The notes under the pieces: model-generated
Database searches by the model: none
The model's input: only the letters and a program-made list of their open reading frames with translations
What the model was told of the DNA's origin: nothing
Part shown: in pieces, positions 52,057 to 60,633 of the stretch
How the letters are laid out: each line of letters starts with the position of its first letter
How positions within the stretch are numbered: position 1 is the stretch's first letter
Position numbers and translations under genes: made by a program
Origin: Taklimakanibacter sp021828105
GTDB taxonomy: Bacteria; Pseudomonadota; Alphaproteobacteria; Rhizobiales; Aestuariivirgaceae
Direction: 5' to 3'
DNA length: 64,000 nucleotides
Assembly (NCBI GenBank): GCA_021828105.1
Contig: JAKATG010000018.1
Span: 1 to 64,000, forward strand

Positions 52057-53280
52057 TCAAGGAACGCGCGGCGCTCCGGATTCGATGAAGTGCGCGTGCA
52101 GCGCGCGCGAGGCTTGGGCGACGTCGGCGTCGGGCACTAACCACGTGATGCGGAAGGACGAGGTCGAAATCCCGCTGCACGGGATTTCTGCACGGCGCAG
52201 CACCGACAACCCCGCGCGCACATTCGCGTAGGTGGCGTTGATGCCGGCGCCGATCGCGCTCACCGCGCCGAGGCCGCTGATGAACGTGACGCGATCGCCG
52301 AAGCGCGCGTGCATGGCCCGCTCAACGCCCGCGGCGTCGTGGAGGTTCTCGCGCGAGACGACCAGCGCGGCGTGGGCAGTGTTGGTCGGCACGTAGAGCT
52401 GCTTGCCGGCCACGTGATGCTCGTCGAGGGCGGTGAGCAGGCTCTCGGCGCCGGCATCGGATTCGACCACGAGCACGTCGCGCTCGCTCGCGACGCCGAC
52501 AACGGTGCCCGGCATCCGAGGCGGGTTCTTGCGGACGACAGTGCCGTCGGCGGACGGATCGGCGCCCGGCAAGGGACCGCTCGTCGCGCGGGCGTAGATC
52601 GCGATGCCTCGCTCCTTGGCGAATTCGACGGCCTGGGCGTTCAGGACCTTCGCTCCCGACTCGGCCATCTCCTGCGTTTCCTCATAGGAGAGCGTGCCGA
52701 TGCGCCGTGCCTGCGGTACGACCCGCGGGTCGGCGGAATAGACACCGTCGACGTCCGAGCAGATCTCGCAATACTCCGCGTCGAGTGCCGCCGCCATCGC
52801 GACCGCGGTCGTATCGCTGCCGCCCCGGCCGAGCGTCGTCACCTCTCTCCTGTACGACACGCCCTGAAAACCCGCGACGACGACGATCTTGCCGCGTGCC
52901 AGTTCGTCCTGGACGCGATACGGCCGCACTTCGATGATGCGCGCGTCCACGTGCCGATCGTTGGTGATGATGCCCGACTGGCTGCCCGTAAAGCTGATGG
53001 CGTTGCCGCCCAGCTCGCGGATGGCCATCGAGAGCAGCGCCATCGAGATGCGCTCGCCCGCGGTCAACAGCATGTCGAGCTCGCGACGATCGGGGGCCGC
53101 GGAAATCTGCTTGGCCATGCCGAGCAGCTCGTCGGTGGTATCGCCCATCGCCGACACGACCACGACGACGTCGTGCCCCGCCTTCTGCGTGCGCACGACA
53201 CGCTCGGCGACGAGGCGCAATTTCTGCAAGTCGGCGACGCTGCTGCCGCCGTACTTCTGGACCACGATGGCCGTGGCCAT
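52057..53280 (-). CDS. lysC: aspartate kinase
   Basis: A 407-residue kinase with C-terminal ACT repeats that makes aspartyl phosphate for lysine, threonine and methionine synthesis. The N-terminal VVQKYGGSSVAD and the TLGRGGSDTTAVA loop are the ATP/aspartate site, and VYSADPRVV is conserved. Alphaproteobacterial enzymes usually begin RLVMKFGGTSVA; this one reads more like those of other phyla. Eight of its nine histidines use CAC, while the neighbouring gshB uses mostly CAT. This suggests acquisition by transfer. It lies three bases upstream of the lpoA-like gene on the same strand. Confidence 0.93.
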   Translation of the reverse strand: MATAIVVQKYGGSSVADLQKLRLVAERVVRTQKAGHDVVVVVSAMGDTTDELLGMAKQISAAPDRRELDMLLTAGERISMALLSMAIRELGGNAISFTGSQSGIITNDRHVDARIIEVRPYRVQDELARGKIVVVAGFQGVSYRREVTTLGRGGSDTTAVAMAAALDAEYCEICSDVDGVYSADPRVVPQARRIGTLSYEETQEMAESGAKVLNAQAVEFAKERGIAIYARATSGPLPGADPSADGTVVRKNPPRMPGTVVGVASERDVLVVESDAGAESLLTALDEHHVAGKQLYVPTNTAHAALVVSRENLHDAAGVERAMHARFGDRVTFISGLGAVSAIGAGINATYANVRAGLSVLRRAEIPCSGISTSSFRITWLVPDADVAQASRALHAHFIESGAPRVP

Positions 53281-53283
53281 CGC

Positions 53284-54441
53284 CTAGAATCCCGCGCCGA
53301 AGCGGCTCGGCGGCTGCGCCACCACTTGCGGTCCGCTCGCGGACATTTCGAGGATGGCGAGGCCGCGCTCGATGAGGCCGTTCTGGCGGAAGCGGAAGAG
53401 GCCGTTCTGGCCCTGGAAGCCGCTCGAATCGGTGATCGCGGAAGCGGAGAAATCTCCCTTGCGGGCAAGCCCAGAGGCGAGGCTCACCGCATCATAGGCG
53501 AGGCTTGCGATGCGCGGCGGGCTCGATCCATAGGCGCCCGAATATTTGCTGTTGAAGCGCTCGACGAGGTCGGGCGAGACGCCCGCATACCAGCCGCCTT
53601 GCGCGATCGGCGTCGAGCGCGTGACGCTGTCGTCCCAGAGGCCGGTGCCGAGGATGGTCACCTTTTGCGGCGTCACGCCATTCTGCTCGAGCGTGGCGCT
53701 CAAGCTTCTCAGCGCATCGCCGCCTTCCGGGATGAGGAGCGCATCGATCTGGCGGCTCGGATCATTGATGTCCTGGGCGATGCGCTGGGCCGCGGAGCTG
53801 CCGGCCTGGCCGCGCGCAAAGGGCTGCGATGCGGCGATCTGGACGTCGCTGGCGCCCGCCTGGCGGGTCAAGGCCTGCTGGACGTTGCTGCCATATTGCG
53901 TCTGCGGATAGAGCAGCGCGATCTTGCGCTTGCCCTGCTGCGCGGCATAGCGCACCACATTCGCCACCTCCTCCTCGGGCAGGAAGCTCATGAGATAGGT
54001 GCCCTGGCCGGCGACGTTGCTTGCCGATGAGAAGGCGATGACATTGGCGCGCCCTTGCGCGACCTTCTTGACCGCCTGGACCTCGGGGGCGAGAAGGGGA
54101 CCCAAGATGATCTCCGCCCCTTCATTGAGGGCGGCCTGGGCCGCGGCCTGCGCGGTGCCGGCGTTGCCGCCTGAATCCTTGGTGATGAGGGTGACGCCGC
54201 CGCCGCCGGTATCGGTCAGAGCGAGCTCGGCCGCCTGCTTCATCGCCTGGGCGATGCGCTTGGTCTCGCCCGGACCCGAGAGCGGCAGGAGCAGAGCGAC
54301 CTTGCGTCCCGACGCCGCCTGCCGCGTGAGCTGCTCGCCCTTGACGCCGGCATCGTTGAACATGTCGGCCATCTTGGAATTGGTGCAGGCGGCGAGCATC
54401 AGCGAAATCAGGCCGAGCAGCACGAAGCGCCACTGCCACAA
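53284..54441 (-). CDS. LpoA-like penicillin-binding-protein activator lipoprotein
   Basis: A periplasmic-binding-fold lipoprotein. A lipobox LMLAAC gives an N-terminal lipidated cysteine. The body (GRKVALLLPLSGPGETKRIAQAMK onward) is a type I periplasmic-binding fold like the C-terminal domain of E. coli LpoA, which activates PBP1a. The start is unclear: TTG at 54441 puts the signal peptide at the N-terminus, TTG at 54480 adds 13 residues, and neither has a good ribosome site. It is divergent from rsmI, the usual arrangement. Confidence 0.82.
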   Translation of the reverse strand: MWQWRFVLLGLISLMLAACTNSKMADMFNDAGVKGEQLTRQAASGRKVALLLPLSGPGETKRIAQAMKQAAELALTDTGGGGVTLITKDSGGNAGTAQAAAQAALNEGAEIILGPLLAPEVQAVKKVAQGRANVIAFSSASNVAGQGTYLMSFLPEEEVANVVRYAAQQGKRKIALLYPQTQYGSNVQQALTRQAGASDVQIAASQPFARGQAGSSAAQRIAQDINDPSRQIDALLIPEGGDALRSLSATLEQNGVTPQKVTILGTGLWDDSVTRSTPIAQGGWYAGVSPDLVERFNSKYSGAYGSSPPRIASLAYDAVSLASGLARKGDFSASAITDSSGFQGQNGLFRFRQNGLIERGLAILEMSASGPQVVAQPPSRFGAGF

Positions 54442-54509
54442 GCCTTCACGAGGCGCTATAGATCCACTCTGTCCGTTCAATGTCCCCAACTCCACCCCCA
54501 ACTCGACCC

Positions 54510-55412
54510 ATGTCCGCCACAACCGCAGCCGACCGTCGCTATAGCATAAAAGGGGCTGTTTTCGAGGCCGAAAGGCTGGCGCCCGGCCTCCATGTGACGT
54601 CGACACCAATTGGTCATCTTGCCGATATTTCGTTAAGGGCGGTTAACGCGCTCGCCGCGGCGGATGAGATACTGTGCGAGGATACGCGGGTCACGGGGAA
54701 ATTGCTCCAACGCTACGGCATTAGCACCAGGCTCGTGCCCTATCATGATCACAATGCGGCGAAACTGCGGCCCCGCATCCTGGCCGAGCTTGCGGCGGGC
54801 AAGGCCCTGGTGCTGGTGAGCGATGCCGGGACACCGCTTATTTCCGATCCGGGCTTCAAGCTCGCCCGCGCCGTCATCGAGGCGGGCCTGCCGCTCCATG
54901 TCATTCCGGGCGCCTCGGCTCCGCTGGCCGCTTTGGCCTTGTCGGGCCTGCCGTCCGACCGCTTCATGTTCTGCGGCTTCCTGCCGGAGAAGCAAGGCGA
55001 GCGCCGCCGCCTGCTGGGCGCTCTCAAAACCGTGCCGGCGACGCTGATCTTCTTCGAGAGCCCGCGCCGCATCGAAGCCGCCCTTGCCGATATCACGGAA
55101 ACGCTGGGGCCGCGCCCGGTGGCGGTGACGCGCGAATTGACCAAGCTCTATGAGGAGGTGGTGCGCGGGCCGGCGCCGGAAGTGGCCGCCCAATTGGCCG
55201 AGCGCGAGACGATCAAGGGCGAGATCACCCTGGTGGTGTCGCCGCCCCTCGATGAAGCGCCGGCGCCGGAAACGATCGATGAAGCTTTGCTCGAGGCCTC
55301 GGGCCACATGCCGGCCGGCAAGGCCGCGGCCGAGGTCGCGCACCGTTTCGGTCTCGCCAAGAAGGAGCTCTATGACCGTCTCCTCGTCCTCAAAGACAAG
55401 AAGGCGCAATGA
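54510..55412 (+). CDS. rsmI: 16S rRNA (cytidine(1402)-2'-O)-methyltransferase
   Basis: A 300-residue tetrapyrrole-methylase-fold enzyme that methylates C1402 of 16S rRNA. TPIGHLADISLRAV, CEDTRVTGKLLQRYGI and the SAM loop VSDAGTPLISDPG are hallmarks. ATG at 54510 is used; ATG at 54480 adds ten residues. yraN starts inside its 3' end. Confidence 0.94.
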   Translation: MSATTAADRRYSIKGAVFEAERLAPGLHVTSTPIGHLADISLRAVNALAAADEILCEDTRVTGKLLQRYGISTRLVPYHDHNAAKLRPRILAELAAGKALVLVSDAGTPLISDPGFKLARAVIEAGLPLHVIPGASAPLAALALSGLPSDRFMFCGFLPEKQGERRRLLGALKTVPATLIFFESPRRIEAALADITETLGPRPVAVTRELTKLYEEVVRGPAPEVAAQLAERETIKGEITLVVSPPLDEAPAPETIDEALLEASGHMPAGKAAAEVAHRFGLAKKELYDRLLVLKDKKAQ

Positions 55413-55752
55413 GCGCCGCGGGCGCTGGGCCGAGAGCCTGGCGCTGGCGAGCTTGCGTCTCAAGGGCTATCGCCTGCTGGCGCGGCGCTTCAAATCGGGC
55501 GCGGGCGAGGTCGACCTCATCATGCGCCGTGGCGAGGTGACGGCCTTCATCGAGGTGAAGGTGCGCGGCACCGCCGATCTCGCGGTCGAGGCGGTGACCG
55601 ATTTCCAGACGCGCCGGATTGCTGCCGCGGCGCGCATCTGGATGGCGCGCGATCCCAAGGCCGCCCTCGGCATCTGCCGCTTTGACATCGTCACCATCTC
55701 CCCCTACCAGTGGCCGCACCACATCCCCAACGCCATCATCGTGGAAGACTGA
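55372..55752 (+). CDS. yraN: UPF0102 / YraN family endonuclease-like protein
   Basis: A 126-residue protein of the YraN family, with an endonuclease-like fold: GEVDLIMRRGEVTAFIEVKVR carries the D-ExK pattern of PD-(D/E)xK nucleases. The ATG at 55372 has AAGGAG close upstream and lies 41 bases inside rsmI in another frame. Its role is unknown; it is usually next to rsmI. gshB starts two bases after its stop. Confidence 0.9.
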   Translation: MTVSSSSKTRRRNERRGRWAESLALASLRLKGYRLLARRFKSGAGEVDLIMRRGEVTAFIEVKVRGTADLAVEAVTDFQTRRIAAAARIWMARDPKAALGICRFDIVTISPYQWPHHIPNAIIVED

Positions 55753-55754
55753 AA

Positions 55755-56696
55755 ATGAAACTTCGCGTCGCCGTGCAAATGGATCCGATCGAGAGCATCG
55801 ATATCGCGGGCGACTCGACCTTCGCCATCATGCTCGAGGCGCAAGCGCGCGGCCACGATCTCTTCTACTACCAGCCCAAGGCGCTGGCGCTCAAAGGCCG
55901 CACACTCAATGCCTCCGGCCATCCGATCAAGCTGCGCGACGAGAAGGGCAGTCACTTCACTCTTGGAGGGCCTGAGCGTGTCGATCTCGGCACCTTCGAT
56001 GTCGTGCATATGCGCCAAGACCCGCCCTTCGACATGAACTACATCACCATCACCCATATGCTCGAGCATATTCATCCCAAGACCCTGGTGGTGAATGATC
56101 CGAAAGAGGTGAGGAACGCGCCGGAAAAGCTCTATGTGATGGAATTCGCCGATCTGATGCCGCCGACGCTCGTCACTCGCGATCCACGCGAATTGCTGGA
56201 GTTCCGCAAGGAGCATGGCGAGATCATCCTGAAGCCGCTTTACGGCAATGGCGGCGCCGGCGTCTTCCGGCTTGCCGGCGAGGACCAGAATTTCGGCTCG
56301 CTGGTCGAGCTCTTCACCCAGAGTTTTCGCGAGCCCTTCATGGCGCAGCGCTATCAGCCCGAGGTGCGAAAAGGGGACAAGCGCATCATCCTGGTCGATG
56401 GCGAGTTCGCCGGCGCCATCAACCGCGTGCCGGCGCTCAATGAGCACCGCTCCAACATGCATGTCGGCGGCAGGCCGGAGCCGACGGTGCTCACCAGGCG
56501 CGAGGAGGAGATCTGCGAAAGGCTGGGCCCCGATCTCGAGAAGCGCGGTCTCATCTTTGTCGGCATCGACGTGATCGGCGATTATCTGACCGAGATCAAT
56601 GTCACCTCGCCGACCGGCATACGCCAGGTCAAGAAGTTTGGCGGCGCCGATATCGCAAGCTTGATCTGGGACGCGATCGAGCGGAAGCGGTCATAG
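55755..56696 (+). CDS. gshB: glutathione synthetase
   Basis: A 313-residue ATP-grasp ligase that joins glycine to gamma-glutamylcysteine. MKLRVAVQMDPIESI is a characteristic opening, LKPLYGNGGAGVFRL is the ATP lid, and EINVTSPTGIRQ is the metal site near the C-terminus. ATG at 55755 is used; the in-frame extension upstream is yraN DNA. Its stop overlaps the next GTG by one base. Confidence 0.96.
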   Translation: MKLRVAVQMDPIESIDIAGDSTFAIMLEAQARGHDLFYYQPKALALKGRTLNASGHPIKLRDEKGSHFTLGGPERVDLGTFDVVHMRQDPPFDMNYITITHMLEHIHPKTLVVNDPKEVRNAPEKLYVMEFADLMPPTLVTRDPRELLEFRKEHGEIILKPLYGNGGAGVFRLAGEDQNFGSLVELFTQSFREPFMAQRYQPEVRKGDKRIILVDGEFAGAINRVPALNEHRSNMHVGGRPEPTVLTRREEEICERLGPDLEKRGLIFVGIDVIGDYLTEINVTSPTGIRQVKKFGGADIASLIWDAIERKRS

Positions 56697-57664
56697 TGAA
56701 ACAAGATGATCCGCTGGGCCATGAGATCTCGGTAGCGGACGAGCTTGCAAGGCGAGGCATCAAGGGCGGCCTCAACAAGCGGGCGGTCGCAGCGATAGAT
56801 AGATTGCTCGGCGATGCGGTCGATTTTCTGCGCGTGCCCGGTGACGGCCATGAGGGGCGAAAGGGATCGGAGGAGGCGGCCAAATCTGTCGAGGCCGGTG
56901 GACAGGAGATCTTCGGGCCGATTCTCGCGGCGCATTATCGCGAGATTTTTGCGAAGCATGAAAACCGGCAGGCCGTCGTCATGCAGGCATTGGACGTGCT
57001 CAAGCAGATGGCGAACGCGCCGGACACTGAGCGGGGCGCCGCCGATCCGATCGGCGATGACTGGCTGAACTTCTTCGCCGCCTATGCGGAGAAGGCGGCG
57101 AGCGAGAATCTGCGACAGACCTTCGGGCATATATTGAGCGGCGAGATCCGCAAGCCTGGCTCCTTTTCCTTCTCCACGCTCCGGATCGTTTCCGAGCTCG
57201 ACCCAGGGTCGGCGAGCCTGTTCCAGCGCATCGCCTCACGCGCCTTCTCCATGGATGCGAAGGACCCGACGCCTTCCGCCGTGCTCAAGCCTGAGGACCT
57301 CAGGGGCCCCTATCTCCACGAGATGCTCAAGCTCGAGGCCCTGGGCCTGATCCAGGAAGTGGGCGGGGATTTTGCGATCTCCACCAGCAAGGCGGAAGCC
57401 GGCGCCCAGATCTGGATCAGATTCGGGCGGCTGCTGTTGCGTGGCGAAATGAAGAAGAAGGTCTATTTCAGCCTGCAGCTTGTGAAGCTGACCGATGCCG
57501 GCGCCGAATTATGCTCGATCCTTCCGATGGATCATCAGGGCGGGGCGCGGGAAGTCGGCGGCCTGATGGCGAAGCGCGGCCTGGAGGCGTCCATCCACGT
57601 GATCACCGGCGTCAGCAAGGGCGACGTACTCTATCGGACACCGGGCGAGGCGGTCAGGGCTTAG
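56696..57664 (+). CDS. DUF2806-type protein
   Basis: A 322-residue soluble protein. The segment WLNFFAAYAEKAASENLRQTF with GHILSGEIRKPGSFSFSTLR and IVSELD is the DUF2806 pattern as I remember it. The function is unknown. It is alpha-helical in the first 180 residues and mixed after that, with no signal or membrane segment. The GTG start overlaps the gshB stop by one base, so it is expressed with gshB, even though gshB and comM are commonly adjacent in relatives. It marks the left edge of an inserted block up to yedK. Confidence 0.75.
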   Translation: MKQDDPLGHEISVADELARRGIKGGLNKRAVAAIDRLLGDAVDFLRVPGDGHEGRKGSEEAAKSVEAGGQEIFGPILAAHYREIFAKHENRQAVVMQALDVLKQMANAPDTERGAADPIGDDWLNFFAAYAEKAASENLRQTFGHILSGEIRKPGSFSFSTLRIVSELDPGSASLFQRIASRAFSMDAKDPTPSAVLKPEDLRGPYLHEMLKLEALGLIQEVGGDFAISTSKAEAGAQIWIRFGRLLLRGEMKKKVYFSLQLVKLTDAGAELCSILPMDHQGGAREVGGLMAKRGLEASIHVITGVSKGDVLYRTPGEAVRA

Positions 57665-57733
57665 CTGTCTGGGGCTCGTGCTCGCCCGGCTTGATGATCG
57701 ACGATAGAACCAGTCAGCGGACTATTAGACGAC

Positions 57734-57979
57734 TCAGAGGCCGCCTCTTCCTCTGTCGGTCGGCAAGATGCCGGGCGCGAAGTAGTCCGCTTGGCCCGTG
57801 AGAGACAACGCCAGCTCATCGACAGCCTTCACCACGGCATCGCACTTCGGCCGCATGTCCGAAGAGAAAGTTTGCGCTTGTCCGTACTTCAACGACCATT
57901 TGCGTGCGCGTTCAAGAGCATCAAGGAGCGTGGGCAACTCTGTGGGACTGAAGCTTGGACGCAACGGACGCCGCACCAT
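57734..57979 (-). CDS. small hypothetical protein downstream of an SOS box
   Basis: An 81-residue soluble protein with a helical centre (ELPTLLDALERARKW, DAVVKAVDELALSL), no signal peptide and no family that I know. The start may be the ATG at 57979 or a TTG at 58018, three bases past the stop of the upstream small gene; the spacing implies one transcript. Both would fall under the LexA box at 58274. Confidence 0.55.
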   Translation of the reverse strand: MVRRPLRPSFSPTELPTLLDALERARKWSLKYGQAQTFSSDMRPKCDAVVKAVDELALSLTGQADYFAPGILPTDRGRGGL

Positions 57980-58021
57980 GAGGGATCTCTCTGCGATTTT
58001 CGGAATGTCTCTCGGCAAGGC

Positions 58022-58228
58022 TCACGCCCGCGCTTGGTGGTCCACAACGTTGAGATAGCCCACCAGCTCCCCAGCCACACCGTCTACGGCAGCAATGAGG
58101 CCCTCGCAGCGCTTCCTCAATGCCGAGTCGTGATGCTCTCCCCGCTCGCGGGCAACCGCGAGAATGCGACATTCGGCCAAGCCCTGGAAGAAATGCTGGC
58201 TGTCGGAAAAGGACATCGGGCGGGGCAT
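58022..58228 (-). CDS. small hypothetical protein, first gene after an SOS box
   Basis: A 68-residue protein, mostly helical by eye (SQHFFQGLAECRILAVARERGE, CEGLIAAVDGVAGELVGY), with two cysteines and three histidines. No known family. The ATG at 58228 has a full AAGGAGGTG ribosome site, which makes it more than a chance frame. It is divergent from yedK across a 83-bp gap holding one LexA box, so it is a candidate DNA-damage-induced gene. Confidence 0.65.
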   Translation of the reverse strand: MPRPMSFSDSQHFFQGLAECRILAVARERGEHHDSALRKRCEGLIAAVDGVAGELVGYLNVVDHQARA

Positions 58229-58273
58229 GAGCGGTGCACCTCCTTGGCTTGACTCTGGTTCATTTCGGGACTA

Positions 58274-58288
58274 GAACATACAGAGAAC
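58274..58288. promoter_or_regulatory. LexA operator (SOS box), yedK side
   Basis: GAACATACAGAGAAC is a perfect GAAC-N7-GAAC direct repeat, the alphaproteobacterial LexA site read on the other strand. It ends 23 bases before the yedK start and lies 46 bases upstream of the divergent small gene, so it could repress both. Confidence 0.8.
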
Positions 58289-58311
58289 AATGAGTCCAGA
58301 GGTTTGTCAGT

Positions 58312-58968
58312 ATGTGTGGACGTGTTCGTGATCCGAGCATTGAGGAAGTCTCTCAGCTCAAGCTCAATCCCTTCCGTGGTAGGCAGTGGCGCGAGAAGCT
58401 TCACAGTGAGTGGCGGCCGGGCTCAGACGTGCCTGTATTGGTCCTTGCGGACGGCGCTCGCGAGATAGAGCGCATGCGGTGGGGCCTCGTGCCGGCGTGG
58501 TCCAAGTCAGACCTCCTTGAGTATTCGACTTACAATGCTCGCTCCGAGGGCATCCACGAGACGCCGACCTATCGCGGCGCATGGCGGAAGGGGCAACGCT
58601 GCCTCTTTCCTGCCGAGGGCTTTTACGAGAAGAAACACTTCTTCAGCCTGCGAGACGCGAAGCTCATGACCTTTGCGGGACTATGGGATGAGTGGAGAAG
58701 CCCTATCACTGGCGAGATCGTGAGGAGCTGCACCATCATCACCACGGAGCCCAATGAGCTTGTAGGCAGAGTGCACAATCGCATGCCCGTCATCATCGCG
58801 GCCAAGGATCATGGCAAATGGTTGGGCGAGGAGCCGGCCGCAGAGGATGAGTTGAGAGCGCTCCTCAAGCCCTACCCTGCGGACCTCATGACGGTATCGC
58901 CAAGCCTTGGCATTGTGGCCCGCCCAACGCCTGACTCTCCGAGAGAGAGCCAGTTACCCCTATTGTGA
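58312..58968 (+). CDS. yedK: SRAP-family protein (YedK/HMCES), abasic-site shield
   Basis: A 218-residue SOS-associated peptidase-like protein. Catalytic C2 sits just after the initiator Met (MCGRV), with N75 and R77 in YNARSEG, E102 in PAEGFYE and H155 in VHNRMPV, the complete active site. Members cross-link covalently to abasic sites in single-stranded DNA through C2, protecting them during replication. The LexA box just upstream is consistent with the family's SOS link. The start must be this ATG, since C2 has to be exposed. Confidence 0.92.
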   Translation: MCGRVRDPSIEEVSQLKLNPFRGRQWREKLHSEWRPGSDVPVLVLADGAREIERMRWGLVPAWSKSDLLEYSTYNARSEGIHETPTYRGAWRKGQRCLFPAEGFYEKKHFFSLRDAKLMTFAGLWDEWRSPITGEIVRSCTIITTEPNELVGRVHNRMPVIIAAKDHGKWLGEEPAAEDELRALLKPYPADLMTVSPSLGIVARPTPDSPRESQLPLL

Positions 58969-59026
58969 TCCCTTATTTCGTTTGAATGTTGAAAGTGTCC
59001 ATTGGGCGCAAATCTCAACCCACAAT

Positions 59027-59041
59027 GTTCTCTAAATGTTC
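59027..59041 (+). promoter_or_regulatory. LexA operator (SOS box), comM
   Basis: GTTCTCTAAATGTTC is a perfect GTTC-N7-GTTC repeat, 53 bases before the comM start and 58 after the yedK stop. It matches the alphaproteobacterial LexA consensus. comM has been listed among LexA targets in rhizobia as I recall. Confidence 0.8.
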
Positions 59042-59094
59042 TTGACTGACCGGGAGGACTGATTTACGCTGTGGAAGCTCACCCGGGGGCTTTC

Positions 59095-60627
59095 ATGACG
59101 GCGCATGCAACGACGGTCGCCTTCCAGGGCATCGAGGCTGTGCCGGTCGATGTCCAGGCCCAGTTCCTGTCGGGCCAGGTCCAGTTCAACATCGTGGGCC
59201 TCGCCGACAAGGCGGTGGTGGAAAGCCGCGAGCGGGTCCGGGCGGCGCTCTTCGCCGTGGGCCTGGCGCTGCCCGGCAAGAGGCTCGCCGTCAATCTCTC
59301 GCCCGCCGATCTCCCCAAGGAAGGCAGCCACTATGACCTCCCGATCGCGCTTGCCGTGCTTTCGGCACTGGGCGTCCTGCCGCAGGACTTCCTCAACCGC
59401 TATCTGGTGATCGGCGAGATGGGCCTCGATGGCGCGCTGGGGGCCGTCACGGGAGCGCTCCCTGCCGCCATCGCCGCCAATGCCAGGGGTCTCGGCCTCA
59501 TCTGCCCCAGGGCCTGCGGACCCGAGGCCGCCTGGGCCGGCGATGAGGTCGATCTCCTGGCGCCGCAGACCATCATCCAGATCCTCAATCACGTGAAGGG
59601 CACGCAGATCCTGTCACGCCCCAAGCCGGGCCTCGCCGAGGATCAGACGCGGTTGCCCGATCTCAAGGACATCAAGGGCCAGGAGGCGGCGAAGCGCGCG
59701 CTCGAGGTCGCGGCCGCCGGCGGCCATCATCTGCTGATGGTCGGCCCGCCGGGCGCCGGCAAATCCATGCTGGCCCAGCGCCTGCCGTCGATCCTGCCGC
59801 CCATGGATGCGCGCGAGATGCTGGAGACGAGCATGATCGCCTCGCTCGCCGGCGAATTGCCGGACGGCAAGGTGACGCGCAAGCGCCCGTTCCGCTCGCC
59901 GCATCATTCGGCGAGCATGCCGGCTTTGGTCGGCGGCGGCCTCAAGGCGAAGCCCGGCGAGATTTCGCTGAGCCACAATGGCGTGCTGTTCCTCGACGAA
60001 TTGCCGGAATTCCAGCCGCGCGTGCTCGAAGCCTTGCGCCAGCCTCTCGAGTCGGGCGAGACGCAGGTCGCGCGCGCCAACTACCACATCACCTATCCGG
60101 CGCGCTTCCAATTGGTCGCGGCGATGAACCCCTGCAAATGCGGCATGGCGGGCGAGCCCGGCCATGTCTGCGCCAAGGGACCGCGCTGTGCCGGCGATTA
60201 CCAGGCGCGCCTGTCAGGCCCGCTGCTCGACCGCCTCGACATCCAGATCGAGCTGGGCGCGGTGCGCGCCGCCGATCTGGCGCGGCCGGTTCCGTCGGAA
60301 GGCAGTGCCGAGGTCGCAATGCGCGTCGCCAAAGCGCGCGAGCGCCAGCGTGAGCGCTTCGCGCGCCTCGGCCTGCCTGAGCTCAGGACCAATGCGCAAG
60401 CCGATGGCACGCTGCTCGATGAGATCGCCACACCGGACGAGCCGGGCTTGCGCATCCTGCATGAGGCCTCTGATGCGATGATGCTTTCCGCGCGAGGTTA
60501 TCATCGCGTTCTCCGTGTCGCCCGCACTCTCGCCGATCTCGACGGCGAGGAGCGCGTCGGCCGCCTCCATGTCGTCGAGGCGCTGAGCTATCGCCAGAAA
60601 CTCGCCGCCTTCCGCCAGGCGGCATGA
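59095..60627 (+). CDS. comM: ComM/YifB-type AAA+ ATPase (Mg-chelatase-like)
   Basis: A 510-residue protein with an N-terminal Lon-like domain (about 1-170) and a MCM/Mg-chelatase-type AAA+ ATPase: Walker A GPPGAGKS at 217-224, Walker B VLFLDELPEF near 300, and a zinc site in NPCKCGMAGEPGHVC. ComM is a branch-migration helicase that helps integrate transformed DNA. ATG at 59095 has GGGGG upstream; GTG at 59071 would add eight residues. A LexA box lies before it. Confidence 0.93.
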   Translation: MTAHATTVAFQGIEAVPVDVQAQFLSGQVQFNIVGLADKAVVESRERVRAALFAVGLALPGKRLAVNLSPADLPKEGSHYDLPIALAVLSALGVLPQDFLNRYLVIGEMGLDGALGAVTGALPAAIAANARGLGLICPRACGPEAAWAGDEVDLLAPQTIIQILNHVKGTQILSRPKPGLAEDQTRLPDLKDIKGQEAAKRALEVAAAGGHHLLMVGPPGAGKSMLAQRLPSILPPMDAREMLETSMIASLAGELPDGKVTRKRPFRSPHHSASMPALVGGGLKAKPGEISLSHNGVLFLDELPEFQPRVLEALRQPLESGETQVARANYHITYPARFQLVAAMNPCKCGMAGEPGHVCAKGPRCAGDYQARLSGPLLDRLDIQIELGAVRAADLARPVPSEGSAEVAMRVAKARERQRERFARLGLPELRTNAQADGTLLDEIATPDEPGLRILHEASDAMMLSARGYHRVLRVARTLADLDGEERVGRLHVVEALSYRQKLAAFRQAA

Positions 60628-60633
60628 AGGATC

